Source: SHZI01 sp041396045
GTDB lineage: Bacteria; Pseudomonadota; Gammaproteobacteria; Steroidobacterales; GCA-2729495
Assembly: GCA_041396045.1 (NCBI GenBank)
Contig: JAWKZI010000003.1
Location: 62,001-126,000 of the forward strand
Length of the DNA: 64,000 nucleotides
Reading direction: 5' to 3'
Below are positions 15,424-25,007 of this stretch, piece after piece (the first letter of the stretch is position 1; each line of letters opens with the position of its first letter). The position numbers and the translations under genes were made by a program. The notes beneath the pieces were generated by a model that ran no database searches, was not told where the DNA came from, and saw nothing but the letters and a program-made list of their open reading frames with translations.

Positions 15424-18400
15424 TCACTGGATTTCGCGCCAGGACTGGCGGCCTCGCTGCCTGCCCGCGCTTTCGATAGTCGTATCAATACCGCCTGCGC
15501 TGCCGGATGCATATTTGTACTCAATGCGATCATCAGTAACGATACCTGGCGTTTTGATGATGCCCTGCTTGGATTGACGGCCACTGACAGCCACCAGCGG
15601 ACTGTTTGGATCGTTGGGATCCAGGCGCACAAAGTCGAGAACGTCAAAGGACCGGTCACGGTTGAGATCGAATGGCGATTCAGTCAGTCGTGAACCGGAC
15701 AGCGCATCAATTTCCATCAACCATGACTCACCACCGGCCGAACATTCGTCGCCAGACGGAATGACTGTGGTGAAGATCAGGCGACCCCCACGCAGGATTG
15801 GTGAACTTACCTGCCGCTCGCCGGACGTTGGTAGATCCAGATACCAGCCATCGTCGCCATCGGTAATGGGATTGTTGGTGGTTACCCGCACTCCCTCACT
15901 GTAGGCGCCGAAAGTCAGCAGCTGTTCGTTGAGTACCGACTGCTGAACCATGGCAGACCGGCCAGCCGTCGGCAGGACTTCAACGGCGGTACCCTTTTCG
16001 TTCTTGTCGCGAATCGCGTAGACGGTGTTGGCGCCTGTGCCAACTCCGTTGTCGCCCACCGCGAAGTACCGGCCGGTACCGAAGTACACGAAATACCCGG
16101 CCGGCGGGCTGATGCCTACCTCGGGACGTGCAGTGATTGGCTGGCGATTGGCGGCAGTGCAGGGATCGGCGCTGCAGGCCGTATACAACGGCGCACCAGA
16201 GAAGGCGATCTTCCAGTCGCTGGTACTGGAGGAAGTCACGTCAAACTTCCACATATTGCCTTTAAGGTCGCCAGCGTAGATGTAGTCGGTGATCCGGTCA
16301 CCGTCAACGTCGACCGGCGTCGCCGTAGAAAGGCCGTTGTCGCCAGCAATTCCGGTATCGATTTCCTTCAGCTTGGCGCCGGTTTCCAGATCAAGGATGA
16401 ACAGCACAGCATTGCCGCCACTGTTGTAACCATTGGGGACAATTGCCGCCCATTTACCGTTGGCCATGCGCGCGATAGTGGCCTGGGGAATGGCAACACC
16501 CATATTGGAATCATTGGCGGACGTAAATTCCCACATGACGTCGCTCGCAGAGAAGCCGTCCGGGTCGGTTATATCCAGGGCATACACGCCTTTGCCGCCA
16601 CCACCCAGCGTGCCCAGCAATACTGTTTTCCACCCGCCGCCCAAATAGGCGTCGAGTGCCCGCGGGGCTCCGTCGTTGATCAGCCGGTGATTGGTATTGA
16701 AGCTGGGATCGGTCAGGAAGCGGAGCTCCGGATAGACCACATTGGGCATGAAGGCAAGCATCTCCACACCGGTCTTGGCATCGAACCCGTGGAGCATGCC
16801 GTCGTTGGCAGCAACATAGACCATAGGGGTTCGGCCCTTGTATGCCGCACTCTGGCGGAATGTCTGATAGGACGAGCCTTCTCCGCCTGGCAGCATGTCG
16901 AAGCCGTAGTTCTGCTCGCCAACAAAGGTAGGGTCGGAGTTGATGATGTCGCCCAGCGCTGAGCTGCGTACACGGAACGCCGCACCATTCGGCGATTCAT
17001 CGGACTTGACGCCTCGCAGATAATCCAGTCGCTTCTGCCCCAACCCGTCGTTGTTGCCGCTGATGTCCTGGTCCAGTTCCAGCTGTTGCGCCGGGGTTAG
17101 CGAGGCCCACTGGAAGTCCATGCCAGTGCCGGTGCCAGGATCATAGGTCACGATATTTCGTGCTGCCGGCACGGGCACCACTTTTGCGGCGTTCCAGCCG
17201 GACACTGTACCGAGCTGCGGAATGCCATTGACATCCAGGGTGGCGATTTCACCAGCGGAACCGATCGGATAGGCCAGGAGCTGCCCGCCCCAATCGGAGC
17301 TGGAAAAGCGTGCCTGATAGATAAAGGTATCCGAGGCGAGTCGCGTGGAGTTGGTAGCCACGGATGCCGCCGAACTGGTTCGTGCATCGATGTCCGCCAG
17401 CGCAGCTTGCAGCGCTGCGGTCAGCTCATCCTCGTCGCCGGCTTGAAAATACAAGCCGGTACCGTTGGCCGCGGCGTCTGCCATCATCTGGTTGGCAACG
17501 GCAAAGCCGACCGTATAGGTGATCAGATTCTGTTGTGCATCATCCGGGTCATCAAAGCTGACGCCGGTGTCATCGGGACCCGTACGCATGTCGATGTCGT
17601 AGGCAAACTTGGCCAGATCATCCAGGTACAGGGTATAGCCCTCATCGGTACTGCTGCCGCTGGGGGAGAAGCCGTCGGAGCCTGACGGAAAGTTGGGGTA
17701 CTGGGCTGCTGTCGTCGCCGGAGAGAGCCCATCCCAGTCGGGCAGCGAGCGCGTGGTATCCGCCACGTCTGCCGGGTCATTGTTCGGAAAGTGTGTGTCC
17801 TTGGTTGGATAGCCGTCCGTAATGATGATCAGGAAGTTCTTTTGACAGCGATACCGGATCGGACTCGTATAGTTCACGCCACTGTTGTAGAAACTCGACA
17901 TACCGCGGAAGTACCGCGTGACCTCATAGAGCGCTTCACCCAACGGCGTCCAGGTGGTGGCCGTCAGCCCGGCAATGGACGTCTTGAGCGCATTGGTGTT
18001 GCCGGTATCGCAAGCCTGCAGGATTCGCCCACCTTCGTCAGTATTGAAAGCCGTGAGGCCCATCCGCAGGTTGGTATTGTCATTGACGACATTGGTAGCC
18101 ACGTTCCGGGCCACGTTCATGCGGTAGTCGTTGGGAATGAGCCCCGTCGTGAGGTCCGTGCCGTCGGCATAGGTCTCAAAAAGGTAGTTGAGGTAGTTGC
18201 CGGTATAACGCGTGCTGCCGCCGGCCGGGTTGGGCAGTTTCAGGCACTTGGTGATCAAACCACTGGCAGTGACGCCGCGAGTCTGTCCGGCAGGGCAAGT
18301 CTTAGGGTTCGGCGGGGCTTGCCCGCCACAAGTACCGCGATACCGTGAATTGGTCAGTGTGGAATAGTTGATGGATCCGGTCAGCGAATCCCATCCCTCG

Positions 18401-18666
18401 CCATAGTTGGTGCCGTAAGTACAGTCGCCGCTTCTCAGCAGGATCGGGCTCCAGTCCGTATAGGTCGCGGTGGAGTCAAACCCCTTGGCCCAGATGATGC
18501 TTTCCATCGAGCCGGAGTTGTCGACCATCAGCATGACGTTTGGTGTCACGCCTGTACTGATGAACAGCGGTGTCTCGGCAATGGTTACCGCGTTGCCGGC
18601 CTGACTCAGTGCCAGCAACATGCCACCCAAAAAGGTGGACATCCTTGTCCGGTTCAAACGTTCCAT
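15424..18666 (-). CDS. pilY1: Type IV pilus tip adhesin / biogenesis factor PilY1
   Basis: About 1,080 residues from the ATG at 18666 (GGAGG six bases upstream). After a signal peptide, an N-terminal von Willebrand A domain begins VMLMVDNSGSME, with the DxSxS metal-site motif, and contains IIITDGYPT. The C-terminal half is the PilY1 beta-propeller: MVYVAANDGMLHGFDAKTG, VLLGTLGGGGKGVYALDIT, and a Ca2+-binding loop DVDGDRITDYIYAGDLKG. PilY1 sits at the pilus tip, mediating surface attachment and controlling retraction in a Ca2+-dependent way. The gene is intact at full length. Confidence 0.95.
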   Translation of the reverse strand: MERLNRTRMSTFLGGMLLALSQAGNAVTIAETPLFISTGVTPNVMLMVDNSGSMESIIWAKGFDSTATYTDWSPILLRSGDCTYGTNYGEGWDSLTGSINYSTLTNSRYRGTCGGQAPPNPKTCPAGQTRGVTASGLITKCLKLPNPAGGSTRYTGNYLNYLFETYADGTDLTTGLIPNDYRMNVARNVATNVVNDNTNLRMGLTAFNTDEGGRILQACDTGNTNALKTSIAGLTATTWTPLGEALYEVTRYFRGMSSFYNSGVNYTSPIRYRCQKNFLIIITDGYPTKDTHFPNNDPADVADTTRSLPDWDGLSPATTAAQYPNFPSGSDGFSPSGSSTDEGYTLYLDDLAKFAYDIDMRTGPDDTGVSFDDPDDAQQNLITYTVGFAVANQMMADAAANGTGLYFQAGDEDELTAALQAALADIDARTSSAASVATNSTRLASDTFIYQARFSSSDWGGQLLAYPIGSAGEIATLDVNGIPQLGTVSGWNAAKVVPVPAARNIVTYDPGTGTGMDFQWASLTPAQQLELDQDISGNNDGLGQKRLDYLRGVKSDESPNGAAFRVRSSALGDIINSDPTFVGEQNYGFDMLPGGEGSSYQTFRQSAAYKGRTPMVYVAANDGMLHGFDAKTGVEMLAFMPNVVYPELRFLTDPSFNTNHRLINDGAPRALDAYLGGGWKTVLLGTLGGGGKGVYALDITDPDGFSASDVMWEFTSANDSNMGVAIPQATIARMANGKWAAIVPNGYNSGGNAVLFILDLETGAKLKEIDTGIAGDNGLSTATPVDVDGDRITDYIYAGDLKGNMWKFDVTSSSTSDWKIAFSGAPLYTACSADPCTAANRQPITARPEVGISPPAGYFVYFGTGRYFAVGDNGVGTGANTVYAIRDKNEKGTAVEVLPTAGRSAMVQQSVLNEQLLTFGAYSEGVRVTTNNPITDGDDGWYLDLPTSGERQVSSPILRGGRLIFTTVIPSGDECSAGGESWLMEIDALSGSRLTESPFDLNRDRSFDVLDFVRLDPNDPNSPLVAVSGRQSKQGIIKTPGIVTDDRIEYKYASGSAGGIDTTIESAGRQRGRQSWREIQ

Positions 18667-18700
18667 GTTCAGCCTCCAGCCCTTGATTGCGGGCCGCATC

Positions 18701-19243
18701 TCAGCGTTTAAAAGTCGATTGCAGCGTCACGACGGCATTGCCGCTCACGCCGACACCACGGGAAGTCACGCGATAAAAGGTTGCTTCGTCCACTGAGGTG
18801 TCGGCCGCCAGACTTTCGCCTGGCGTTGAAACCCGCGGTAGTTGCTCTACCACATAGGCCGATGAAGCCTCAGGCAGTGCGCCTGGCGCTGTGGCAAGTG
18901 CGTCGAATGTCAGCACGTCGGTGGGGTCACCCCAGTCGACGGTTTCCCATACGGGGGCGGTGCCCAGAGCCGCCGGCACATAAAGCCCACCGGTGTTGAC
19001 GGTGAAAGCTGGCAAAACCGGTACCTGCGCTTCTGCCTCACCAGCACGCAGACCAGCTTCCGCTGCCTGAAAAGCGATGTTCCGGTCCTGCGTATTGCCG
19101 GTCATGCGCTCTTCCATCAATGTCATGCGGGCACTTGCAGTGGCGAGCAAGGTCAGCACCACCAGCATGACCAGGGCGATTACCATTGCAGCACCGCGTT
19201 CGCCATCGGGCAGATATGCGGGTCTTTTCTCGTACATGTTCAT
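18701..19243 (-). CDS. pilX: Type IV minor pilin PilX
   Basis: 180 residues. The N-terminus ERGAAMVIALVMLVVLTLLATASARMTLMEERM is the PilX N-terminal pattern, with an atypical cleavage context and no FTLIE, followed by NIAFQAAEAGLRAGE, a strongly conserved PilX segment. The remainder is a small globular domain. It belongs to the priming complex with PilV, PilW and PilE. It overlaps the pilW stop by four bases and precedes pilY1 by 34 bp. Confidence 0.92.
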   Translation of the reverse strand: MNMYEKRPAYLPDGERGAAMVIALVMLVVLTLLATASARMTLMEERMTGNTQDRNIAFQAAEAGLRAGEAEAQVPVLPAFTVNTGGLYVPAALGTAPVWETVDWGDPTDVLTFDALATAPGALPEASSAYVVEQLPRVSTPGESLAADTSVDEATFYRVTSRGVGVSGNAVVTLQSTFKR

Positions 19244-20268
19244 GACAAGCGATTTCTCACAGCGACCGTGAACGACACAACCCGACGCAGCCGGCCATCG
19301 TTAACTGTGCCGCCAGCCGTCGGGTCCACGACTTCACCAAGCAGATTAAAGGTACGGGTGTCTTCATCGGCCACACGACCATCGGTACTTGCCGCCAGCA
19401 GCGCCACCTGCAGGCTGACTACCTGGCTCCAGTCGGTAACCGTGTCTGCGGTGCGATAAATATCCGGCGACTGGTTGCCATCAGTGTCTTCACCGTAGAG
19501 CACCTGCATGTTCTCGATGCCTTCCGCCAGTTCCTGCGCCGGATCCAGGCCAACGCGGCGCCAGAGGGCGGGGCCACTGCCGTTGGCACTGTCGCGGATA
19601 AAGTACGTCGTCGTTCGCATACGGAAAATCTGCGCACCGGCAGCAAAGCGACGGCCGAGACTGAGTGTGCTGTTGCCCGGGGTACCCGCCACAACATGGC
19701 TGAGCACACCGGAGGCGGCGTTATAGGAATTCACCTGGAATACCGCGGCACCCGTGCAATCCGCGATCAGCGCAAAATCGCCTGCGGCCAGTGGAGCCGG
19801 CGCCAGACCGGCTGCAATCACCGGATCGTCAGTGTTGGCCGCCATGCCAGCGGTCAGCGTGATGTCGCCTGGATCATCCAGGGTGCGCAACGTCAGCACA
19901 TCGGTACCAGCGACCACACCGGTGATGGATGCAGGCAACCCGCCGGCATTCTCAAAGCCCACTACATGCTGGCCGAAGTTGTAGAGGAAGTTATTGGAGT
20001 TGTTCAGCGCATTCACGACCGTACCAACATCCCGCAGGCACCCTCTGAAACCTGCCATCTGGGCATCCTGCTGGATGATCTGTGCGGCAAAGCGCGCAGA
20101 TTCCTGGCGCCCGGTAAGGCCGGTCTGCATGTCATTCTGACGTTTTGTCGTGAGATAGATCTGTACGATCGCGCCGGTGACCATCAATCCCAGTACCAGC
20201 GAGATCATGATCTCGACCAGACCAATGCCGCGCTGACGTACGGCTGCAGATTGCGTCCGGATATCCAT
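19240..20268 (-). CDS. pilW: Type IV minor pilin PilW
   Basis: 342 residues from the ATG at 20268, which overlaps the pilV stop in TGATG; a GTG one codon earlier also exists. The class III leader ends QRG/IGLVEIMISLVLGLMV, followed by QESARFAAQIIQQDAQMAGFRGC, both characteristic of PilW. The large globular domain should sit near the tip of the priming minor-pilin complex and help display PilY1. The whole set is co-directional and tightly packed. Confidence 0.92.
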   Translation of the reverse strand: MDIRTQSAAVRQRGIGLVEIMISLVLGLMVTGAIVQIYLTTKRQNDMQTGLTGRQESARFAAQIIQQDAQMAGFRGCLRDVGTVVNALNNSNNFLYNFGQHVVGFENAGGLPASITGVVAGTDVLTLRTLDDPGDITLTAGMAANTDDPVIAAGLAPAPLAAGDFALIADCTGAAVFQVNSYNAASGVLSHVVAGTPGNSTLSLGRRFAAGAQIFRMRTTTYFIRDSANGSGPALWRRVGLDPAQELAEGIENMQVLYGEDTDGNQSPDIYRTADTVTDWSQVVSLQVALLAASTDGRVADEDTRTFNLLGEVVDPTAGGTVNDGRLRRVVSFTVAVRNRLS

Positions 20269-20699
20269 CACAGCTCCGATCTCAGGAAGACCGACATGTC
20301 GCGTGTATCGCCGGTGTTGGCATCCGAGGCATCAGTCCACTGGACCTGGATCGTGACTACACCATTCACGACATCGATGGAACCATCGCCAGTCGGCAGT
20401 ACACCTACGGCTGCAATCCATTCATTCAGGTCATCACCGACCATACCGGCACCGCCGGGGGCATCGCCCATTGCCAGATTGTAAAGACCATTCAATGCCT
20501 GCTGACGGTTGGCCCGCATACGTTCCAGGATGTCGCGAGCCAATGTCGTTGCCTCGAAGCGCTCGGCAGCGCTGTTGGTGTTCTGCACGGTCATGAGTTG
20601 CAATCCGGCCAGTCCGAGCAGCCCGATGGAGACCAGCACGACCGTGATGAGTACCTCGATCAGGGTGGTACCCGTCTGATTCTTGCGTGAATTTCCCAT
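20268..20699 (-). CDS. pilV: Type IV minor pilin PilV
   Basis: 143 residues. The leader ends in QTG/TTLIEVLITVVLVSIGLLGLAGLQL, the PilV-type processing site and N-terminal helix, and is followed by RDILERMRANRQQALNG, a conserved PilV segment. It is coupled to pilW by a one-base overlap. It is a component of the minor-pilin priming complex in the inner membrane before assembly. Confidence 0.92.
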   Translation of the reverse strand: MGNSRKNQTGTTLIEVLITVVLVSIGLLGLAGLQLMTVQNTNSAAERFEATTLARDILERMRANRQQALNGLYNLAMGDAPGGAGMVGDDLNEWIAAVGVLPTGDGSIDVVNGVVTIQVQWTDASDANTGDTRDMSVFLRSEL

Positions 20700-20718
20700 G
20701 AGTCAGATCCGTTGTAGC

Positions 20719-21312
20719 TCAGGTACAGGGGGCGTGCGCTACGGCCGCCCGTCCCTGCGGGTTGACAGTGATGTTCCGGTTGTGGTCACCGGTGCATTGG
20801 TCGATGTCGAGCGCGAAGTTGATGCCGGCGGCGGTAGCCAGGAAGCCGTTTGCGGCATAGCTGACAAAGTTCGCGTTAGCCGTTAGTGCCGATCCGGTGC
20901 GCAGGGCCGGGAGTGCCCGCAACACAGTGTCCGGTTCAGCACCACCGTCGACCGCACCGAGCGGCGCATTGGCATCGGTAAACACGATCCAGCCGGTAGA
21001 CCAATCAGTGGCACCGGCGCAGGTGGCGTTGTCGGTACTGGCGCAGACGGATACCGGAATACCGCGGGTCACCGACTCACTGCGCGCCAGGGCCAGGGCA
21101 CCGACCAGTGCATTGGCTTCCTCGGCAGCACGGTTATTCAGTACGAAATCGCGAAAGTTGGGAACGGCGAGACCAGTAACGAGTGCGGCGATGGCCACGG
21201 TGAACATGAGTTCGATCATCGTGTAACCACGTTGGCGCCCACGCGGCCTCCGGCAACATGGTGCGCGAGAGTCGGGGCAATTCACGGGTTGGTCTCCAGA
21301 GTGCCTTTCCAT
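20719..21312 (-). CDS. fimT: Type IV pilin FimT/GspH family
   Basis: 197 residues, the first gene of the block. The processing site reads RQRG/YTMIELMFTVAIAALVTG, with Tyr instead of Phe at +1, then the GspH/FimT pattern NFRDFVLNNRAAEEANALVGALALARSESVTRG and a globular domain with paired Cys. The leader before the cleavage Gly is long (about 29 residues) and contains Cys residues, so translation may really begin later. FimT binds DNA during natural transformation in some gammaproteobacteria, which makes competence a possible role besides pilus priming. Confidence 0.88.
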   Translation of the reverse strand: MERHSGDQPVNCPDSRAPCCRRPRGRQRGYTMIELMFTVAIAALVTGLAVPNFRDFVLNNRAAEEANALVGALALARSESVTRGIPVSVCASTDNATCAGATDWSTGWIVFTDANAPLGAVDGGAEPDTVLRALPALRTGSALTANANFVSYAANGFLATAAGINFALDIDQCTGDHNRNITVNPQGRAAVAHAPCT

Positions 21313-21433
21313 GGCGGAGACATTAGGCGAGTCGTCGATCGACGACCGTGAACTGCGTTCAGCTTTTCCGGAAAAGATCTATATATTTCAGTGGCTTATA
21401 TCCACTCATCGGGTGCGAATGACCGCTGGTCAC

Positions 21434-22447
21434 TTATGTCGTGTGCCGGCGTCGGCGGCGGCGCAAACGGAGCAGCACCGGCAGAACAGCGGTCACCAGC
21501 AGCCATACCGAGGCCGGGAGTGGCACGACGGGAGCCACCACGCCGGTTAATGCGGAAAAGTAGACGGTGGTGTCATAGATTGCGTCGGAGGTATCCGCCA
21601 CTATGAAGCGAAGCGTATTGGCAGACGGGTTAACAAGACCGCCAAACGTCAGCACAGGGTTGCCACCAGGCGCCAGCACTCCGTCAAGCTCTGTGCCGGC
21701 AATGTCCATGACATCCGGGTGATTGATGTTAACCGGCAACCCGCCAACCCGGGCGATATTGACGCCGTTCAGGAACATTCCAAAGCCGTCAACGAAATCG
21801 GATTGCTGGAACTCCGGGTATTCCTCCGACCCAAAAACAATGTTGAAGGCGACCCGATCAAAGCCGGGTTGCATATCGAAGTTGATCACCAACTCGGTCA
21901 CATCGAAGTGATCGTAAAAGGTCTGTGTAGCCGGATCACCTGTGATCGGATCCAGCAGCAGTTCCTGGGCGGCCGTCGCTGGAATGCCATTGGCCTGCGG
22001 ATTCTGTGGATCGGGCGGAGGCGGCGGAAATTCCGTGGTACCAAATGCCCATGCGTTACTGTCAGTGCTGTTGGGACCATCACCGTATCCCGATACCAGT
22101 GTTTGCCCTCCAAAGGAGAGTCCATCAACACCACCAGTGCTAAGCACCACACCCGGCCCGATTCCATAAGTACCTGAGGCATTGCTGTAGGTACCTGACG
22201 AAGTCACCGTATTGGGCGTGCCGAATGCGTTGAAATTGTCCTGATGACCCGACAGTGTGATGCTGCTGACGACAATTCCGGTGTTTGTCGCACTTAACAG
22301 GGCATTGGCCAGCACGTTGGCGTCCTGGGAAGCGGTTATGGTGATTGCAAGCGCGCTCGGTGTAACGCTGGCAAGCAATGTAGCGACCAGCGTTGCAAGC
22401 AGCGGGTATCTGGAGGTTTTGCTGAGCCGAATTCCGCAGATGTACAT
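21434..22447 (-). CDS. VPLPA-CTERM protein with choice-of-anchor L domain
   Basis: 337 residues from the ATG at 22447. A signal peptide (LLATLVATLLASVTPSALA) is followed by a choice-of-anchor L domain with the hallmark NIVFGSEEYPEFQQSDFVDGFGMFLNG. The C-terminus is a textbook VPLPA-CTERM sorting tail: VPLPASVWLL, a hydrophobic helix, then a basic run (RLRRRRRRH). Such tails are recognised and cleaved by an exosortase, which then attaches or releases the protein at the surface, often linked to exopolysaccharide. No exosortase is encoded in this window. Confidence 0.88.
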   Translation of the reverse strand: MYICGIRLSKTSRYPLLATLVATLLASVTPSALAITITASQDANVLANALLSATNTGIVVSSITLSGHQDNFNAFGTPNTVTSSGTYSNASGTYGIGPGVVLSTGGVDGLSFGGQTLVSGYGDGPNSTDSNAWAFGTTEFPPPPPDPQNPQANGIPATAAQELLLDPITGDPATQTFYDHFDVTELVINFDMQPGFDRVAFNIVFGSEEYPEFQQSDFVDGFGMFLNGVNIARVGGLPVNINHPDVMDIAGTELDGVLAPGGNPVLTFGGLVNPSANTLRFIVADTSDAIYDTTVYFSALTGVVAPVVPLPASVWLLVTAVLPVLLRLRRRRRRHTT

Positions 22448-22532
22448 GACACTCTCCGGGGGCTGGTTTTGTTCTTGTGGATTAAACTCTACGCCTGTTT
22501 GATGCACCGGGAAAGCGGCGTCGGAGCATTGA

Positions 22533-23249
22533 ATGGCTTTACAATTCAGCTCTTCCGGCCATCGCCCGGACTGTGGCTCTGATTCATCTCACCAGGAATA
22601 TCCTGCATTGCCAAAAACTCCTGCCGACAATCCCGCGGCCCCGGCACCGCACTTCGTTCTGGGTGTTGATCTGGATGGCGTTGTGGCCGACTTCGCCGGC
22701 GGACTGAAGCCCATTGCCGCCGAGTGGCTCGGGGTACCCGAACAGACGTTGACCGACGAGATCTCCTATGGCTTCAGTGAATGGGGCCTGGATGCTGCCG
22801 GCGGCTACGATTCCCTGCATCGCTTTGCCGTCAAGGAACGCGAACTCTTCGCCCGGTTGCCACCGGTGGCCGGCGCACCGGCGGCACTGCGCCGACTGAC
22901 CACGCTGCCGGACATCCGGATTCGCATCATCACCCACCGGCTGTACATCCGCTGGTTCCACAAGGAAGCCATTCGCCAGACCACCGACTGGCTTGAGGGG
23001 CACGGCATTCCGTATTGGGACCTGTGTTTCATGCGCGACAAAGCCGCCGTGGGTGCCGACCTGTATCTGGAGGACAGTCCCGACAATATCCGCTCGCTGC
23101 GTTCCGGCGGCCACGAAACGATCGTGGTGCGTAACTCGACCAACCGCGATTCGGGGCCGGGTGCTGAATCCTGGGACGAAGTGGAAGCCCTGGTGAGGAG
23201 CGGGTGCGGGCTGGCGAATCGGGCGCAAGGCGTCTTCGTAGTACGCTGA
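22533..23249 (+). CDS. 5' nucleotidase, NT5C-type (HAD superfamily)
   Basis: 238 residues. HAD motif I is VDLDGVVADF (Asp nucleophile and acid/base Asp), motif II is IITH, and the motif III-IV region is RDKAAVGADLYLEDSPDNI. The order and spacing match cytosolic 5'(3')-deoxyribonucleotidase-like proteins of the NT5C type that dephosphorylate (deoxy)nucleoside monophosphates. The first ~38 residues are poorly conserved in character; a TTG start near 22608 with an upstream AGGA would give a more typical N-terminus (PKTPADNPAAPAPHFVLG). Substrate specificity is unknown. Confidence 0.75.
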   Translation: MALQFSSSGHRPDCGSDSSHQEYPALPKTPADNPAAPAPHFVLGVDLDGVVADFAGGLKPIAAEWLGVPEQTLTDEISYGFSEWGLDAAGGYDSLHRFAVKERELFARLPPVAGAPAALRRLTTLPDIRIRIITHRLYIRWFHKEAIRQTTDWLEGHGIPYWDLCFMRDKAAVGADLYLEDSPDNIRSLRSGGHETIVVRNSTNRDSGPGAESWDEVEALVRSGCGLANRAQGVFVVR

Positions 23250-23268
23250 CTGTGTAGCAAGACAGGCA

Positions 23269-23295
23269 GTGCATTCGCTGAATGCACCGGCTTTT
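23269..23295 (+). terminator. Probable weak intrinsic terminator
   Basis: GTGCATTC and GAATGCAC form a perfect 8-bp hairpin with a 3-base loop (23269-23287), followed four bases later by a short T-run (CTTTT). It lies 20 bp after the nucleotidase stop. The short and slightly displaced T-tract makes it a weak terminator at best. Confidence 0.45.
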
Positions 23296-23346
23296 AGAGA
23301 TTAGCGGGTTGTTGGCGCTCGCCCGAACGGCGCACGATCAGTCCAC

Positions 23347-23616
23347 ATGATCGCACGTCTCATTGCTGCCTGGCCCCTGGAACGTTATCAACTCTGGCTC
23401 GCCTATGCCGACGGCACAGAGGGTGCGGTTGATCTCGAAGATCAGCTCAAGCCGTGGTCGCTGGAATCGCTGCGCGATGTGCGGATGTTTCGGCGCCTGA
23501 AGCTCAACCGCGGACAAAACCTGCTGGTATGGCCCAACGGCGTCGAACTGGAAACCACGGCACTCTACCGGGAAATTCGCCAGCGCAAGCGCCGCAAGCG
23601 CGTCGGATTCCGCTAG
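23347..23616 (+). CDS. DUF2442-domain protein
   Basis: 89 residues matching the DUF2442 pattern: an N-terminal strand pair (ERYQLWLAYADGTEGAVDLEDQL), a central segment SLRDVRMFRRLKLN and the conserved LLVWPNGVELETTALYREI. DUF2442 proteins are small, cytoplasmic and often occur beside toxin-antitoxin type genes (DUF4160), but no such partner is seen here. The function is unknown. Confidence 0.75.
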   Translation: MIARLIAAWPLERYQLWLAYADGTEGAVDLEDQLKPWSLESLRDVRMFRRLKLNRGQNLLVWPNGVELETTALYREIRQRKRRKRVGFR

Positions 23617-23707
23617 GGCATCTCCCGGAAACACATTGCGGAAGCGCACGGCCGGAATACATAGCCGGAGCAAATCAATTGCGCGCACACATGCAATAAT
23701 TTCGGTC

Positions 23708-24088
23708 ATGGCAAAGCTTGTTGACGACTGGGGAATTGATGGCGTTCGCTGCTTCCCCAACGACCAGCTATCCCCCGATCTGGCCCAGGCGCTACTTCCG
23801 GACAGCTTCTCCAGTCTCACTCATCTGCCGACCAACGTGCCTGATACGGACCACGATTCGTTCACTTTGACACCGGGAGCATCGAAGCTGACGTATCCCG
23901 GGGCACGCACGTCTCACCTGATCGTCATCCTGAATGGTGTGGGTCGCCTGTATTGGGGCGACCACTTGCAGTACAGCGGGTGCATCGAGCCGGGTACCGT
24001 CGCCCATGTGCCACCATGGATTCATCATGCGCTAAGTAATGAGAGTAGTGCCGAAGCCCTGGAGTGCATGCTGTTGAAGACGCAATGA
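23708..24088 (+). CDS. Cupin-domain protein
   Basis: 126 residues from the ATG at 23708; an upstream extension is possible but lacks a good ribosome site. The single small beta-barrel pattern is seen in the segment YPGARTSHLIVILNGVGRLYWG and in GTVAHVPPWIHHALSNES, where the His residues fit cupin motif 2. The usual two-His-Glu metal set of motif 1 is not clear, so metal binding is uncertain. Its stop overlaps the start of the permease gene in ATGA, suggesting a joint role such as sensing or binding a small anion. Confidence 0.7.
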   Translation: MAKLVDDWGIDGVRCFPNDQLSPDLAQALLPDSFSSLTHLPTNVPDTDHDSFTLTPGASKLTYPGARTSHLIVILNGVGRLYWGDHLQYSGCIEPGTVAHVPPWIHHALSNESSAEALECMLLKTQ

Positions 24089-24798
24089 CCGGTCTCATGC
24101 TGCTGGCAAGCACCGGCGTGATTGTTGTTGGCGCCGTGCTCCAGGCCGCGACCGGCATGGGCACGGGCATCCTCGTGGTTCCCCTCCTCGCACTGATCGA
24201 CCTTGGCCTGGTGCCCGCCCCGCCGGTGCTGGCCAGCATGGCACTCACAGTGCCGATGGCCTGGCACGGCCGGCGCCACATCGCCTATACCGACCTGAAA
24301 ACACTATTACCCAGCCTGGTGATTGGCTGTGGCATCGGAGCACTCGCGCTGGCATCCATCCCGGCCAGTGAAGTGGGTCTGATTTTTGCGGTAGTGATTC
24401 TGATTGCAGTGGCCATTACTGCAGTGGGTGTAAGGCTGCCTTTCAACCGCCGTAGCCTGTCACTGGCGGCAATACTCGCTGGTGCGATGGGCGCCTCCAG
24501 CGGTGTTGGTGCACCGCCGATTGCACTGCTCTACCAGGATCGCGAAGGACCGCAGTTGCGGCCGACACTGGCTTTTGTCTATGCCGCCTCATCGATCATC
24601 ATTCTGGTATTTCTCGCGGCTGTGGGCCGGTTCGGCCTTCACGAAGCGAAGCTCGCTCTAATGTTGATGCCCGGTTACTTGCTGGGCCTCTGCATTGCAG
24701 CGCCGTTCGCCCGGCTTCTGGATGGCGGCTACACCCGCATTGCCGTCCTGGTTCTGTCGGCAGTCAGTGCGGTGGCGTTGCTCGTCAAAAGCCTGTAG
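24085..24798 (+). CDS. TauE/SafE-family sulfite/anion exporter-like permease
   Basis: 237 residues with about eight hydrophobic helices and the TauE/SafE internal repeat, seen as GAVLQAATGMGTGILVVPLLALID in the first half and AGAMGASSGVGAPPIALLYQ in the second. Members move sulfite, sulfoacetate or other organosulfur anions across the inner membrane. The start at 24085 is chosen for its ATGA overlap with the cupin gene; an earlier ATG at 24064 is in frame. The substrate is unknown. Confidence 0.85.
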   Translation: MTGLMLLASTGVIVVGAVLQAATGMGTGILVVPLLALIDLGLVPAPPVLASMALTVPMAWHGRRHIAYTDLKTLLPSLVIGCGIGALALASIPASEVGLIFAVVILIAVAITAVGVRLPFNRRSLSLAAILAGAMGASSGVGAPPIALLYQDREGPQLRPTLAFVYAASSIIILVFLAAVGRFGLHEAKLALMLMPGYLLGLCIAAPFARLLDGGYTRIAVLVLSAVSAVALLVKSL

Positions 24799-25007
24799 CG
24801 GGGACCATTCAACAGGGGTGCTCGGTCTCTGTTGCACTTTGTTGCCCGCGCGTGCCGTCCGGTGAGCGGGATATCGATGGGAACTCGTTCACCTCCACAG
24901 CGGCGAGCGGCAGCGTGGCGGGTGTGTCCTTCCGCCGAAAAGGCGTGCCGCACGCCAGGCGGAAGGGATTTCCCTGCCAGGATGCCGCAGGCTACAATAC
25001 GTTACAG

